Source of the DNA: Treponema sp. UBA1233
GTDB lineage: Bacteria > Spirochaetota > Spirochaetia > Treponematales > Treponemataceae
Length of the DNA: 14,067 nucleotides
Direction of reading: 5' to 3'
Assembly: GCA_002309305.1 (NCBI GenBank)
Contig: DBWR01000021.1
Coordinates: 1 to 14,067 of the forward strand
Shown here piece by piece: positions 6,344 through 14,067 of the stretch (positions within the stretch are counted from its first letter, which is position 1; every line of letters begins with the position of its first letter). The notes below the pieces were generated by a model. The model was not told where the DNA came from and did no database searches. It saw only the letters and a program-made list of their open reading frames with translations. The position numbers and the translations under genes are program-made.

Positions 6344-6365
6344 TAAGGATTAAAGGAGATTTTAT

Positions 6366-7061
6366 ATGAACAGCAAGATTAAGAATTATGTGGACGTTTT
6401 GTTCAGGGATTTGCCAAATACACGTAAGACAGTGGAATTGAAGGAAGAGATACTTTCAACCCTGAACGATCATTTTGAGGCTCACATTGCAGAAGGAAAG
6501 GCAGAAAACCAGGCTTATACCGAGGCACTTTCTGATTTGGGTGATGTGGATGAACTTCTTGCAAAACTGGCTCCTGAGAAGGAACTCAAGTCAAAGATTG
6601 ACGATTACAGGAAGGTGTCCGCAAGAAATACTGCCATAGCCGTCATGCTGTACTTTTTCGGTGCCATGGCGCTCATCTGTTTCCCGGGAATTGCATCCAT
6701 GATAGATGCTGGAAATGAGGATCTGTTTGGCATAATTGGTTTTGGCGTTCTTCTGGTATTCTGTGCCTTTGCAACAGGACTTTTGATTTACACAAAAAAG
6801 AGCGTTCCTCAGGATGTGGAGCAGTATCTTGTTACAAGTCACAAAAAGACAATGGCAGGCAGCGGTCCCAACGGAGAATATACGGACAAGGACAAGTTCT
6901 GGAAGTCATTCTGGAAGCTGTACTGGCTTGTCGTTACGATAATCTATCTGGCTGTAAGCTTTACTACCGGCGCATGGTACATAACATGGCTCATCTGGCT
7001 CATTGCAAGTGCAGTTGGTCAGGCCATAAGGATGTTCACAAATTCACCGGTCGAAGACTAA
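6366..7061 (+). CDS. HAAS-domain (DUF1700-like) integral membrane protein
   Basis: Residues 1-64 form a soluble helical domain with the HAAS pattern: YVDVLFRDLP, then an ELKEEILSTLNDHFEAH helix, then EALSDLGDVDEL. This domain typically sits in front of membrane segments and is found next to PadR genes. Four hydrophobic stretches follow, near 89-111, 119-142, 185-201 and 203-220. A polar loop (about 143-180, with GSGPNGEYTDKDK) lies between the second and third. AAGGAG lies a few bases before ATG. It is the middle gene of the operon, 18 bases before the DUF4097 gene. In known examples the HAAS domain is thought to pass signals between membrane proteins and PadR; a direct contact with the repressor here is inference. 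Confidence 0.85.
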   Translation: MNSKIKNYVDVLFRDLPNTRKTVELKEEILSTLNDHFEAHIAEGKAENQAYTEALSDLGDVDELLAKLAPEKELKSKIDDYRKVSARNTAIAVMLYFFGAMALICFPGIASMIDAGNEDLFGIIGFGVLLVFCAFATGLLIYTKKSVPQDVEQYLVTSHKKTMAGSGPNGEYTDKDKFWKSFWKLYWLVVTIIYLAVSFTTGAWYITWLIWLIASAVGQAIRMFTNSPVED

Positions 7062-7079
7062 TTTTGGAGGCAGAACTTT

Positions 7080-8087
7080 ATGCTTAGGAAAATATTGGGA
7101 ATAATATGGGCTGTTATAGCTGTTGCCTTGATTGCACTGCTGTTAATGTTTCTTTTCAAATGGAAGGATTCTGGAGCATCAAATTTCTTCCGTTTCTTTA
7201 AAATTTCTATAGAAAGCAATGATGGTTTTGGAGGCAATGGCAATATGAAAAAACTTACAAATGAACAGACTTTGTCATCGACTATGACAGATTTAAGGGC
7301 AGAAGTTTCATCAATGGGAGTGGAGCTTGAGAGCACAGGAGTCTCTGGTGTAAAGATTTCATGCTATAATGGGGCGGAAAAATACCTTCAGTATGATTTG
7401 TCGGACGGGGTTTTGACCCTAAAGGAAACAAAGACTTTTCGTGCCTTTGCTTTCTCTGCACCAAAAGTTGTCATTCAGGTTCCTTCAAGGCAGCTGAACA
7501 GCATAAACGTACAAAAGACAAGCGGTTCATTCTCTGCCACGGGATTCGATGTGAATGATGTATACGTCAAGTCCTCAAGCGGAAGCATCAAGCTGGATGA
7601 TGTGAATGCAAAAACAATACAGGCCATTTCAACAAGCGGATCTGCAACTATTTATGGCTCAAGCTATGATGACATGACCGTAAAGGTCTCAAGCGGAAGT
7701 GTAAAGATGGAGGGAACAAAGGCTTCTAAAGCTGATATTACAGCATCAAGTGGTTCAATAAAGCTTACAGACGTAACTTTTGATTCTCTTGAAACACATT
7801 CAAACAGCGGTTCATTAAAGGCCGAAGGAAAAATCGGCAAAGTCAATGCAACTGTCACTTCAGGATCAATCAAGTTGTCTGACAGCATAGCCTTGACGGG
7901 CGAGTCCAGCTTTGAGGCACACAGCGGCTCAATCAAGCTTTATCTGGTTCCAAGCCCTGAATACTTCTTTGAGACAAAGGTGTCATCTGGTTCCGTAAAG
8001 AACAACCTTGATTCCAACCGCATGGGTTCAGTTCCAATCAATATAAAGGCAACATCCGGCTCAATAAGGGTGGATCCACTGAACTAG
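7080..8087 (+). CDS. Membrane-anchored DUF4097 beta-strand repeat protein
   Basis: The 335-residue protein begins with an uncleaved-looking membrane anchor (residues 5-26) after a short basic start. Residues 65-145 form the front of the DUF4097 domain. Ten SGS motifs then start at residues 148, 167, 186, 205, 224, 243, 261, 282, 303 and 326, with a period of 19 in the first six. Most continue as SGSIKL or SGSVK. Such a ladder fits a right-handed beta-solenoid with one SGS turn per rung, exposed outside the inner membrane. The repeats use different codons, so they are conserved as protein and not as recent DNA copies. GGAGG lies ten bases before ATG. It is the last gene of the PadR operon, with a strong terminator following. 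The family's biochemical role is not settled; a sensory or scaffold role is inference. Confidence 0.88.
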   Translation: MLRKILGIIWAVIAVALIALLLMFLFKWKDSGASNFFRFFKISIESNDGFGGNGNMKKLTNEQTLSSTMTDLRAEVSSMGVELESTGVSGVKISCYNGAEKYLQYDLSDGVLTLKETKTFRAFAFSAPKVVIQVPSRQLNSINVQKTSGSFSATGFDVNDVYVKSSSGSIKLDDVNAKTIQAISTSGSATIYGSSYDDMTVKVSSGSVKMEGTKASKADITASSGSIKLTDVTFDSLETHSNSGSLKAEGKIGKVNATVTSGSIKLSDSIALTGESSFEAHSGSIKLYLVPSPEYFFETKVSSGSVKNNLDSNRMGSVPINIKATSGSIRVDPLN

Positions 8088-8109
8088 AGGAACAGCACTC
8101 TACATAAGT

Positions 8110-8145
8110 AGTCCTTGGAAAAACATCCGGGGACTATTTTTTTTT
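8110..8145 (+). terminator. Strong terminator of the padR operon
   Basis: AGTCCTTGGA (8110-8119) and TCCGGGGACT (8126-8135) give a 10-bp stem with two G-U pairs around AAAACA. One A and nine T follow (8137-8145). Confidence 0.9.
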
Positions 8146-8158
8146 CAACCGTAAAAAT

Positions 8159-8200
8159 GCTTGTATTGATATAACTTTATAAATATGCTAGCATACAAGC
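8159..8200. promoter_or_regulatory. Promoter of the M16 protease gene inside an inverted repeat
   Basis: GCTTGTAT (8159-8166) and ATACAAGC (8193-8200) are perfect inverted arms 26 bases apart. Between or overlapping them lie two alternative promoters, each with 17-base spacing: TTGATA (8166-8171) with TAGCAT (8189-8194), and TTGTAT (8161-8166) with TATGCT (8184-8189). The palindrome GCTAGC lies at 8187-8192. The arms overlap the -35 and -10 boxes, as expected for a repressor site. The regulator is unknown. Confidence 0.5.
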
Positions 8201-8238
8201 TAATTTTCTAAGTCTATTTCATAAATTAGGAGAAAAAA

Positions 8239-11097
8239 ATGAAACAGTCTAAATTCGTCCGTTATGCAAGATGGACGTCCTTACTTCTTTCTGCAATCAT
8301 GGCCTTGAGTCTTCTTGCAGGATGTGCTTCTACTTCTTCCGGCGGTGACGTAAAGTTAAAGTCGGATAAATCAGTTGTGACGGGTACCATGGCAAACGGA
8401 ATGTCATATTATGTACAGAAAAATTCCGAGCCCAAAAACCGCATCTCGCTTCGTCTTGTCGTAAAAGCAGGTTCAAACATGGAAGATGACGACCAAAAGG
8501 GTTTTGCCCACTTGATCGAACACATGGCATTTAACGGAACCGAGCACTTTGAAAAAAACGGCATCATCAAATTCTTTGAAGAGAATGGAATGAATTTCGG
8601 AGCAGATCTTAACGCATACACTTCATTTGATGAAACTGTGTACATGCTGGAAATACCTGCAGATAATCCAGAGGTTTTGGATCAGGCACTCCTTATTTTA
8701 AGGGATTGGGCAGCTGGCATAACATTCCCCGCTGATGAGCTGGAAAAGGAACGCGGAGTTGTCCGTGAGGAATGGCGCATGAGGTCTTTGGGTCTTAGCG
8801 CAAGGATTACTGACCTTCTTATTCAGCTTACGTTGAAAGGCTCTCGCTATGCAGACCGTCTTCCAATCGGTGACATGAACATAATCATGAATCAAAAGAG
8901 GCAGAGGCTTGTTGACTTTTACGAAAAGTGGTATCGCCCCGAGCTTATGTCCGTTGTTGTTGTAGGTGATGCTGATACTGCTACACTTGTTAATGTCATA
9001 AAGAAAAACATGGAAACAATCCCGGCATCAGAAAAGCCTGTCACAAAACCAGTCTACACAGTTCCAGAAAGCAATACAAAGACAGTTTCAACCCTCAGGG
9101 ATCCTGAGCAGGCATATCCTTTGACACAGATTATGGCAGTCAACGAGGACTATCAGGCACCGCAGACAGAAAAGCAGTATAGAAGGAGCATTGTAGAAAA
9201 TGTTGCCTTTACAATCGCAAACCAGCGCATCATGGAATTGAGCGTAAAACCGGATTGTCCATGGATTGGTGCAAACTATCTTGCAAGTTCCATTACAAAC
9301 CACTCGCTGATGATGGGGCTTGCATTCGTTCCAAAGGACGGCCAGTATCAGAATGCAATGAAGCTGATGCTTGATGAATACGACCGCCTGCTGCTGCATG
9401 GAATTACTCAGGCTGAGCTTGACAATACAAAACTCGCAATGAGCTCCAATTTGGAAGCCACTTACAAGGAAGCTGCAAATACCACTTCTTCTGTCAGGGC
9501 TCAGAAAATTGTGTCGGAAATTGTAGCCGGTCAGACAAATGTTTCAGATGCAGATGCATACAGGCTTTCCAAAACCTTCCTTCCAAAAATCACAGTTGAA
9601 GAAGTAAACTCCGTCATCAGGGAAATGTTCCCGGATCGCGGAACAATCTGCCTTAACCTTGCACCTACAGGCGACAAAACCTTGCCGTCTGATGCAGTAA
9701 TAAAGGATTTGTGGACGAATTACCGCTCATCAGAACTTGCCGCATACGAGGACAAGGAAACCTTTGACGAAATAATGAAGGCTCCTTCCAAAAAGGCAAC
9801 TGTGGTTTCAAAGAAATCAATCAAGGAATTGGGTGCCACAGAATATGTCTTTGACAATGGTGCTACAGTTTACACAAAGAAAACCAACTACGAGAAGAAT
9901 TCAATTTACATGAGTGCCTACAGCAAGGGTGGAAGCTATCTGTATGACTCAAAGGATTATCCTTCGTTAAAGACGGCATTGCAGGTAAGAATTCTGTCCG
10001 GCATTGGTGACATGGATTTCAGCCAGTTCAGGAAATTCATCAGTGGAAAGAACGTTTCATTCAACTTGAATGTAAGCAACACTTTTGAAAGCATGTACGC
10101 TTATTCCGGAAAGGAAGACGCAGAGATAATGTTCCAGCTCCTGTATCAGATTTTTGAAAATCCAAAGTTTACAGATGCGGGATGGAGCCTTACTATGGAC
10201 GACATCAGAAACTCTGCCAAGTCATATAACCTTGAGCCTATGAGTGCATTCTCTAACAAAGTAAATGAACTCCTGTACAATGATCCGTACCGTTTCCAGG
10301 ATATAAACGATGCCTATGTAAAGCTGGTTGACCGCAAGAAGGGTGAAAAACTCTTTACCGAGAGGTTCAGCAATGCCGCCGACTGGGCATTTATCATCGT
10401 GGGTGATTTTGACGAAAAGGCAATTCTAGACTACTGTTCATCTTACATCGGAAACTTAAAGGGTGACAGCTCTAAGAAAGAAACCGCAAAGGAACCCATG
10501 TTCAAGATTGGAAGCGGAATCAAAAATGCGGATGTCGTAAAGGGTAAGGAAGCTCAGGGAGCCGCATTCATCGGATTTGTAGGAAGCCAGACTTATCCGG
10601 AAGACATGACCGAAAGATGGAAGCAGGAGGCTTTGTTTGAACAGCTCAGTTGCCTGCTTGACATTCGCCTTAGGGAAGTAATCCGTGAAGACAAGAGCGG
10701 GGCCTATAATGTAAATGTAGGCGGTAATATAGATGGCAAAAACAACCGCTACTATATGGTTCCTGTTGTATTCTCATGTGACCCGACCAGAAGCAAGGAG
10801 CTCATTCAGGCTGCGGTAGAATGCATCAAGGACCTGCAGGCAAATCTTGTTGACGATTCATACCTCAAGACACTCAAGGAAACATACAGGCGAAACAAGG
10901 AGACAAACCTCCGTTCAAACTCCTGGTGGGCAAACCGCATACTGTACGGTGCATATCTGCAGGAAGAACCTTTGAGCGTGGCTGGTGATACCACTTCTGT
11001 TCCGTCATGGATTACAGCAGAAGCAATCAGGGATGCCGCCCGCAAGTATCTTCCGACAGACAACTATGTAAGCGCAACCCTGCGTCCGGAAAAATAA
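8239..11097 (+). CDS. M16 family zinc metallopeptidase lipoprotein (PqqL-like)
   Basis: The 952-residue protein has a lipoprotein signal: basic start, hydrophobic segment (14-27) and lipobox LAGC with C29 as lipid site, so it is anchored in an envelope membrane. The N-terminal M16 domain has the inverted zinc motif HLIEH (H91, E94, H95). The third ligand is probably E177 in ERGVVREEWR. NAYTSFDETVYM (125-136) is also typical. Middle M16_C-type domains follow. The C-terminal half keeps the substrate-contact stretch LREVIREDKSGAYNV, with the paired Arg and Tyr of the family, but has no second HxxEH, so it is the usual inactive half of the clamshell. The overall length is close to that of E. coli PqqL. 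AGGAG lies six bases before ATG. It is a single gene with its own promoter and terminator. A role in degrading peptides in the periplasm is likely; the substrate is unknown. Confidence 0.93.
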   Translation: MKQSKFVRYARWTSLLLSAIMALSLLAGCASTSSGGDVKLKSDKSVVTGTMANGMSYYVQKNSEPKNRISLRLVVKAGSNMEDDDQKGFAHLIEHMAFNGTEHFEKNGIIKFFEENGMNFGADLNAYTSFDETVYMLEIPADNPEVLDQALLILRDWAAGITFPADELEKERGVVREEWRMRSLGLSARITDLLIQLTLKGSRYADRLPIGDMNIIMNQKRQRLVDFYEKWYRPELMSVVVVGDADTATLVNVIKKNMETIPASEKPVTKPVYTVPESNTKTVSTLRDPEQAYPLTQIMAVNEDYQAPQTEKQYRRSIVENVAFTIANQRIMELSVKPDCPWIGANYLASSITNHSLMMGLAFVPKDGQYQNAMKLMLDEYDRLLLHGITQAELDNTKLAMSSNLEATYKEAANTTSSVRAQKIVSEIVAGQTNVSDADAYRLSKTFLPKITVEEVNSVIREMFPDRGTICLNLAPTGDKTLPSDAVIKDLWTNYRSSELAAYEDKETFDEIMKAPSKKATVVSKKSIKELGATEYVFDNGATVYTKKTNYEKNSIYMSAYSKGGSYLYDSKDYPSLKTALQVRILSGIGDMDFSQFRKFISGKNVSFNLNVSNTFESMYAYSGKEDAEIMFQLLYQIFENPKFTDAGWSLTMDDIRNSAKSYNLEPMSAFSNKVNELLYNDPYRFQDINDAYVKLVDRKKGEKLFTERFSNAADWAFIIVGDFDEKAILDYCSSYIGNLKGDSSKKETAKEPMFKIGSGIKNADVVKGKEAQGAAFIGFVGSQTYPEDMTERWKQEALFEQLSCLLDIRLREVIREDKSGAYNVNVGGNIDGKNNRYYMVPVVFSCDPTRSKELIQAAVECIKDLQANLVDDSYLKTLKETYRRNKETNLRSNSWWANRILYGAYLQEEPLSVAGDTTSVPSWITAEAIRDAARKYLPTDNYVSATLRPEK

Positions 11098-11118
11098 TAT
11101 CTTAAAAAAATAATGATT

Positions 11119-11174
11119 AACAGTTTGCAATAGGATTTGTTAACGCTGATCCTTCTTTGCAAACTGTTTTTTTT
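11119..11174. terminator. Long terminator between the convergent protease and barrel genes
   Basis: AACAGTTTGCAA (11119-11130) and TTGCAAACTGTT (11157-11168) are a perfect 12-bp inverted repeat. An inner stem AGGAT (11132-11136) pairs with ATCCT (11149-11153). A run of eight T (11167-11174) serves the plus strand. On the minus strand the hairpin is followed, a few bases on, by a seven-T run, so it may work both ways. The plus-strand T-run reaches into the stop codon of the minus-strand gene. Confidence 0.85.
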
Positions 11175-12816
11175 AGAATTGATATTGTGCCGAAAGACTT
11201 ACAAAGCTGTTCTTTTCCCATGCGGAGAATTCGCTGTATTCATCCCTGCACCAGATGTACATTCCCTTTGCCGTGAGCGTAAGGTTCTGGTCTGGTTTGT
11301 ATGTAAGTGACGGAAGAATCACGAGGTCTCCGTTTTCAATTCCATATAATGCAGTTATCTCCGGTGTAAGCCTGTCGTTCAGGAAAGATGTGGTAAAGTT
11401 GCAGACAATCTTGTTATTGGTATATCCATTCTTTGAATAGTCCACATCGTTTGCATTATATTCCGCATATTGATTTTGATTTGTGTCGCATTCATCTCCG
11501 TGAAGGATTAAAGTTCCAGTTTCCTGTACGTTAAGGTTTGCATTCCAGAATGGAAGGTCAATGTCGAATCCTCCAAGCCATGCGATTGAGTTATTGTGTA
11601 CCCATGGATCTGTTCCGTCAAAATCATCGGTAAGGTTATATGCAAATTCTCCGCGCAAATTAAAATGCCATACTACAGTTGCTCCCTCCACAGCGAAAGT
11701 TTGCTTTCTGTCATAGTCAAGGGTTGGAAGAGAAAACTGCCATGCATTTGCCACCGCTAGAGATTGAAGTGCCTCTGACTGTGATTTGCCCTGTGAAATC
11801 AATCCTGCATAAGCGGCTCCTAAGGTTGTTGGATTTGATGCAATTGTTGCCTTCATTCCATCAATGCTTTCTATATAGCTTGAATAGTTTACGGACGGCT
11901 GCTTGTACCAACCGTAATAGTAGCTTGCACCAAAATCAAAAATACCAACTGTTCCAAGGATTCTTGCTCCGTACTGACTGTACTTTAGGTTCATGAGGTC
12001 CGGAAAAATTGAATCGGGATTAGAAGAAAGTTCATTTGCATAAGTGAGGTATTCAAGATAGGCTTTGTCTGCTGCGATGGCGGCCTGTTGTTTTGCGGCT
12101 TTTGCTGATGCATTTGTTTCTGCGGCGGCTTCTGCATTTGCGGCTGCAGCTTTGGCTTCAAGTCCCAAAAGATTCATGGAAACTATTTTTGTCGCACCGT
12201 CTGTAAGAGAAGAAAGTTGGGCGGGTTCCCATCTGCCCTCTGTTGCAAAATGGTCGGTGGGAAGAAGTGGAGTGTAAATTGCTTCCAAGTTGATGTTTGC
12301 GGCAGGGAAACTGTATGTGCCACGGATCATTGGAGTTGAAATGCGGCGGTCTATGTAGTCGGTGATTATAAAATCAGAATAGTCGTCGGCGTTGAAATTG
12401 TCAAACACGTGCAGTTTGTCACCTTTGCCCCAGACAACTTTGAGTTTGCCTGTCTCAAGCATGAGGTTTCCAAAATACCCGCGCAGGACCAGTTCGTCTA
12501 CAATGTCCTCTGGATGTGACTTTACTTTTTCCGCATCAATTGAAAGTGTAATGTTCATGTCAGATTTGTTGCCGTCATATTTTAGGCTAAGTTTTCCTGA
12601 TGGGGTTGCCTTGACCTCCATATCTTCGGCTTTGTCAGCATCAACGTATGCTCGGACTTCCACGGATGCACTGCCGTTTAATTCCAGTTTTGAAGAAGAA
12701 GCGGACTCATCTTCAAAATCACCGAAACTACCGAAATCATCAAAATCCTGTGCGAATGAGTTTGCCGAAAGAGCCAGCGCAAGACCTAAGAAAATTATTG
12801 CATTTGTTTTTTTCAT
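11173..12816 (-). CDS. Outer-membrane beta-barrel protein of the RND/LolA-like operon
   Basis: The 547-residue protein has a signal peptide cut after A22 (SFA before QD). An acidic, Gly/Ser linker (23-42) follows, then alternating amphipathic strands to the C-terminus, which ends SLSAQYQF with the terminal Phe typical of outer-membrane barrels. VVWGKGDKLHVFDNFNADD (127-145) resembles a motif in DUF1302-type barrel proteins that also work with RND permeases. Residues 221-262 are an alanine-rich, probably helical stretch in what should be a loop. A second helical-looking stretch lies at about 314-358. AAGGAG stands nine bases before ATG. It lies 96 bases behind the LolA-like gene, with a likely terminator in that gap, so it may be made at a different level. 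It is probably the outer-membrane end of the export route; the substrate is unknown. Confidence 0.8.
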   Translation of the reverse strand: MKKTNAIIFLGLALALSANSFAQDFDDFGSFGDFEDESASSSKLELNGSASVEVRAYVDADKAEDMEVKATPSGKLSLKYDGNKSDMNITLSIDAEKVKSHPEDIVDELVLRGYFGNLMLETGKLKVVWGKGDKLHVFDNFNADDYSDFIITDYIDRRISTPMIRGTYSFPAANINLEAIYTPLLPTDHFATEGRWEPAQLSSLTDGATKIVSMNLLGLEAKAAAANAEAAAETNASAKAAKQQAAIAADKAYLEYLTYANELSSNPDSIFPDLMNLKYSQYGARILGTVGIFDFGASYYYGWYKQPSVNYSSYIESIDGMKATIASNPTTLGAAYAGLISQGKSQSEALQSLAVANAWQFSLPTLDYDRKQTFAVEGATVVWHFNLRGEFAYNLTDDFDGTDPWVHNNSIAWLGGFDIDLPFWNANLNVQETGTLILHGDECDTNQNQYAEYNANDVDYSKNGYTNNKIVCNFTTSFLNDRLTPEITALYGIENGDLVILPSLTYKPDQNLTLTAKGMYIWCRDEYSEFSAWEKNSFVSLSAQYQF

Positions 12817-12845
12817 AATGTCATTCTCCTTAAAACTGATTTTCT

Positions 12846-12891
12846 AAAAAATGGGGAAGGGTATTGAACCGGATTTGGATATGCCCCTCCC
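12846..12891 (-). terminator. Intra-operon terminator or attenuator
   Basis: Read on the minus strand, GGGAGGG (from 12891 downward) pairs with CCCTTCCC (12861-12854) with one bulged base. C, A and six T follow (12851-12846 on the plus strand are A). The structure lies after the LolA-like gene and before the barrel gene, so it would reduce transcription into the latter. The 22-base loop may hold further pairs. Confidence 0.55.
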
Positions 12892-12912
12892 TGTGTTTTC
12901 TATGATGCCGGT

Positions 12913-13701
12913 TTATTTACCTGTGCTTAGGAATGTCTGGGTAAATACACGCTCAGGAAGAGGCTTGTCAACAACGACCTTCATAATCTTGAGTGTTGTG
13001 CTGTGGCCTGTCTGTACGTTCTTGAGTTTGTTTTCCATAGGCATGTCATATCCGTCAATCTTCTGGATGGTCAAGACTTCAAGTACTTTAACAAGCTTGT
13101 TGTTCTTGTCGTACATCTCTGTGTGAATCGGATACATTGTATTTTTGTCAATCCATGTAAGGCGGTAGTTGTACTGTGTGTCCTTTTTGTCAATTGGAAT
13201 CTCCTTGATGACATAGCAGTTGTAGCTTACTCCGCTTTCGACTTTGATTGACTCCTCGCGCAGGAACTGGTGTTCGTCCTGTGAGACATCGCGTGTTGTA
13301 AGGTCATCGTAAGTTGCATCTGAACCCATGAAGGATTTTGAACCTTCACTTGAGTTAACACGACGTACAGATTTCAGGGCAGGAAGATAGATGAACTTGT
13401 CATCGGGTCCATTTTTGTTTGTAATCTGCAGGAAGCGTGTATCCTTGACAGAGGCTGGCCCCTTAAAATCCATTACGACATAGGTTCTTCCACCTTCCTC
13501 TTTTCCGTACTCAACAATCTGTCTGGCTTCTTTTGTGCCGTTTTTATCCTCAAGGGTCATTACTACCTGACTCTGAGAGAAGCTTGGTTTCTTGAAGTCG
13601 GCGACTTTGTTCATAATCTCATCTCCCCTGGCATCTGCAAAGGCGAGTCCACCAATAACAGCAAATGTTGCTGCGACCAATGTTTTAGTTGTTGTTCTCA
13701 T
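12913..13701 (-). CDS. LolA-like outer-membrane lipoprotein-sorting family protein
   Basis: The 262-residue protein has a cleavable signal peptide (likely cut after A22, AFA) and no lipobox, so it is periplasmic. The body is of the LolA-like fold family annotated as outer membrane lipoprotein-sorting protein. Typical pieces are the strand KFIYLPALKSVRRV (102-115) and the conserved SFMGSDATYDDL (123-134). Known relatives accompany RND/MMPL permeases and are thought to carry a lipid-like cargo in the half-barrel. AAGGAG stands eight bases before ATG. The gene starts 24 bases after the permease stop, clearly in one operon. It is probably not the general LolA of the cell but a dedicated carrier for this transporter; that is inference. 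Confidence 0.9.
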   Translation of the reverse strand: MRTTTKTLVAATFAVIGGLAFADARGDEIMNKVADFKKPSFSQSQVVMTLEDKNGTKEARQIVEYGKEEGGRTYVVMDFKGPASVKDTRFLQITNKNGPDDKFIYLPALKSVRRVNSSEGSKSFMGSDATYDDLTTRDVSQDEHQFLREESIKVESGVSYNCYVIKEIPIDKKDTQYNYRLTWIDKNTMYPIHTEMYDKNNKLVKVLEVLTIQKIDGYDMPMENKLKNVQTGHSTTLKIMKVVVDKPLPERVFTQTFLSTGK

Positions 13702-13725
13702 ATATATATCTCCTTAAAAATAGAT

Positions 13726-14067
13726 TCATTTTTTGCTGATGAATTTCGGTGCATACATGTTCAAAAAGCCCGGTATTACTGTCATTGCAAGGAAGCTTGA
13801 TGTGAACATTACGATTGCAACCAGAATTCCGATGTAACGAAGTACTACAAACTTTGAGAAGCAGAGTACAAGGAAGCCAAATCCTACAGCGACTGCATTG
13901 GTAACAATTCCGTGACCGCTTTTTCTGAAAGTCATGCGTGTCACTTCCTCAAGGTCATCGCTTTTTGTCCTTTCCTCCTTGTATGTGCTGAGGAAATGTA
14001 TCGTATAGTCAATTCCGACACCAACTGCAACTGATGCAATGATGCTTGTAACAAGATCAAGGTTGAT
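13726..14067 (-). CDS. RND/MMPL superfamily permease, C-terminal part (5' end outside window)
   Basis: The frame is open to the window edge and reads into the classic RND segment VAVGVGIDYTIHFL, whose Asp lies in a membrane helix, as in proton-coupled RND and MMPL pumps. The segment TFRKSGHGIVTNAV and two more membrane helices follow, and the protein ends MYAPKFISKK. About 113 residues are visible; full-length proteins of this class usually run to 700 or more. A GTG at 13944 could be taken as a start, but homologous sequence continues upstream without a break, so it is internal. The gene leads the operon with the LolA-like and barrel genes. It is an inner-membrane permease, probably moving lipids or other hydrophobic molecules. 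Confidence 0.9.
   Translation of the reverse strand: MNLDLVTSIIASVAVGVGIDYTIHFLSTYKEERTKSDDLEEVTRMTFRKSGHGIVTNAVAVGFGFLVLCFSKFVVLRYIGILVAIVMFTSSFLAMTVIPGFLNMYAPKFISKK

Noticed and set aside
12392..12847. 151-residue frame antisense to the barrel gene
   Set aside because: It is Ser/Leu-rich as expected for the complement of this gene, and the minus strand has the signal peptide, ribosome site and barrel pattern.
13726..13944. A complete 72-residue small membrane protein
   Set aside because: The coding frame continues without a stop to the window edge with clear RND sequence, so this is the end of a large permease.

Overview
The window looks like chromosomal DNA of a host-associated Treponema or close relative. 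It is moderately AT-rich. It carries a spirochaete-type conserved protein (DUF5312-like) beside pgeF and gltX, secreted proteins with spirochaete-style signal and lipoprotein sequences, and an envelope block of RND permease, LolA-like protein and outer-membrane barrel, an order I recall from Treponema. The genus is inferred from gene content; no database search was possible.

Layout. Positions 1-453 hold the tail of one tRNA, an intact tRNA-Glu(CTC), several hairpins, and a second copy of the tRNA-Glu 3' end plus its terminator. The two copies enclose about 200 bp of GC-rich, strongly folded DNA with no gene. Positions 454-1197 (-) encode a small exported YD-repeat protein. Positions 1463-5775 (+) hold the DUF5312-like gene, pgeF directly behind it, a 13-copy heptanucleotide tandem repeat that starts on the pgeF stop codon, and gltX with its own promoter just past the repeat. 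Positions 5776-6016 hold a dispersed-type palindrome, a weak terminator and a very good promoter with a candidate operator. Positions 6017-8087 (+) are a three-gene operon: a PadR repressor, a HAAS-domain membrane protein and a DUF4097 repeat protein, closed by a strong terminator. Positions 8239-11097 (+) encode a 952-residue M16 zinc-protease lipoprotein, whose promoter sits between the arms of an inverted repeat. From the right edge leftward (14067-11173, -) run an RND/MMPL permease (C-terminus only), a LolA-like periplasmic protein and a beta-barrel outer-membrane protein.

How the genes work together. The PadR-HAAS-DUF4097 set looks like a self-regulated envelope module: the repressor probably binds its own promoter, and the other two are membrane proteins. 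The RND-LolA-OMP set has inner-membrane, periplasmic and outer-membrane parts and reads as one trans-envelope export or lipid-transport route. gltX charges tRNA-Glu, and a tRNA-Glu gene lies about 4 kb away, though the two are not in one operon. The least explained pieces are the tRNA-flanked structured segment, the heptad array against the gltX promoter, and the inverted repeat around the protease promoter. No CRISPR array, transposase, integrase or recognisable defence system is present.
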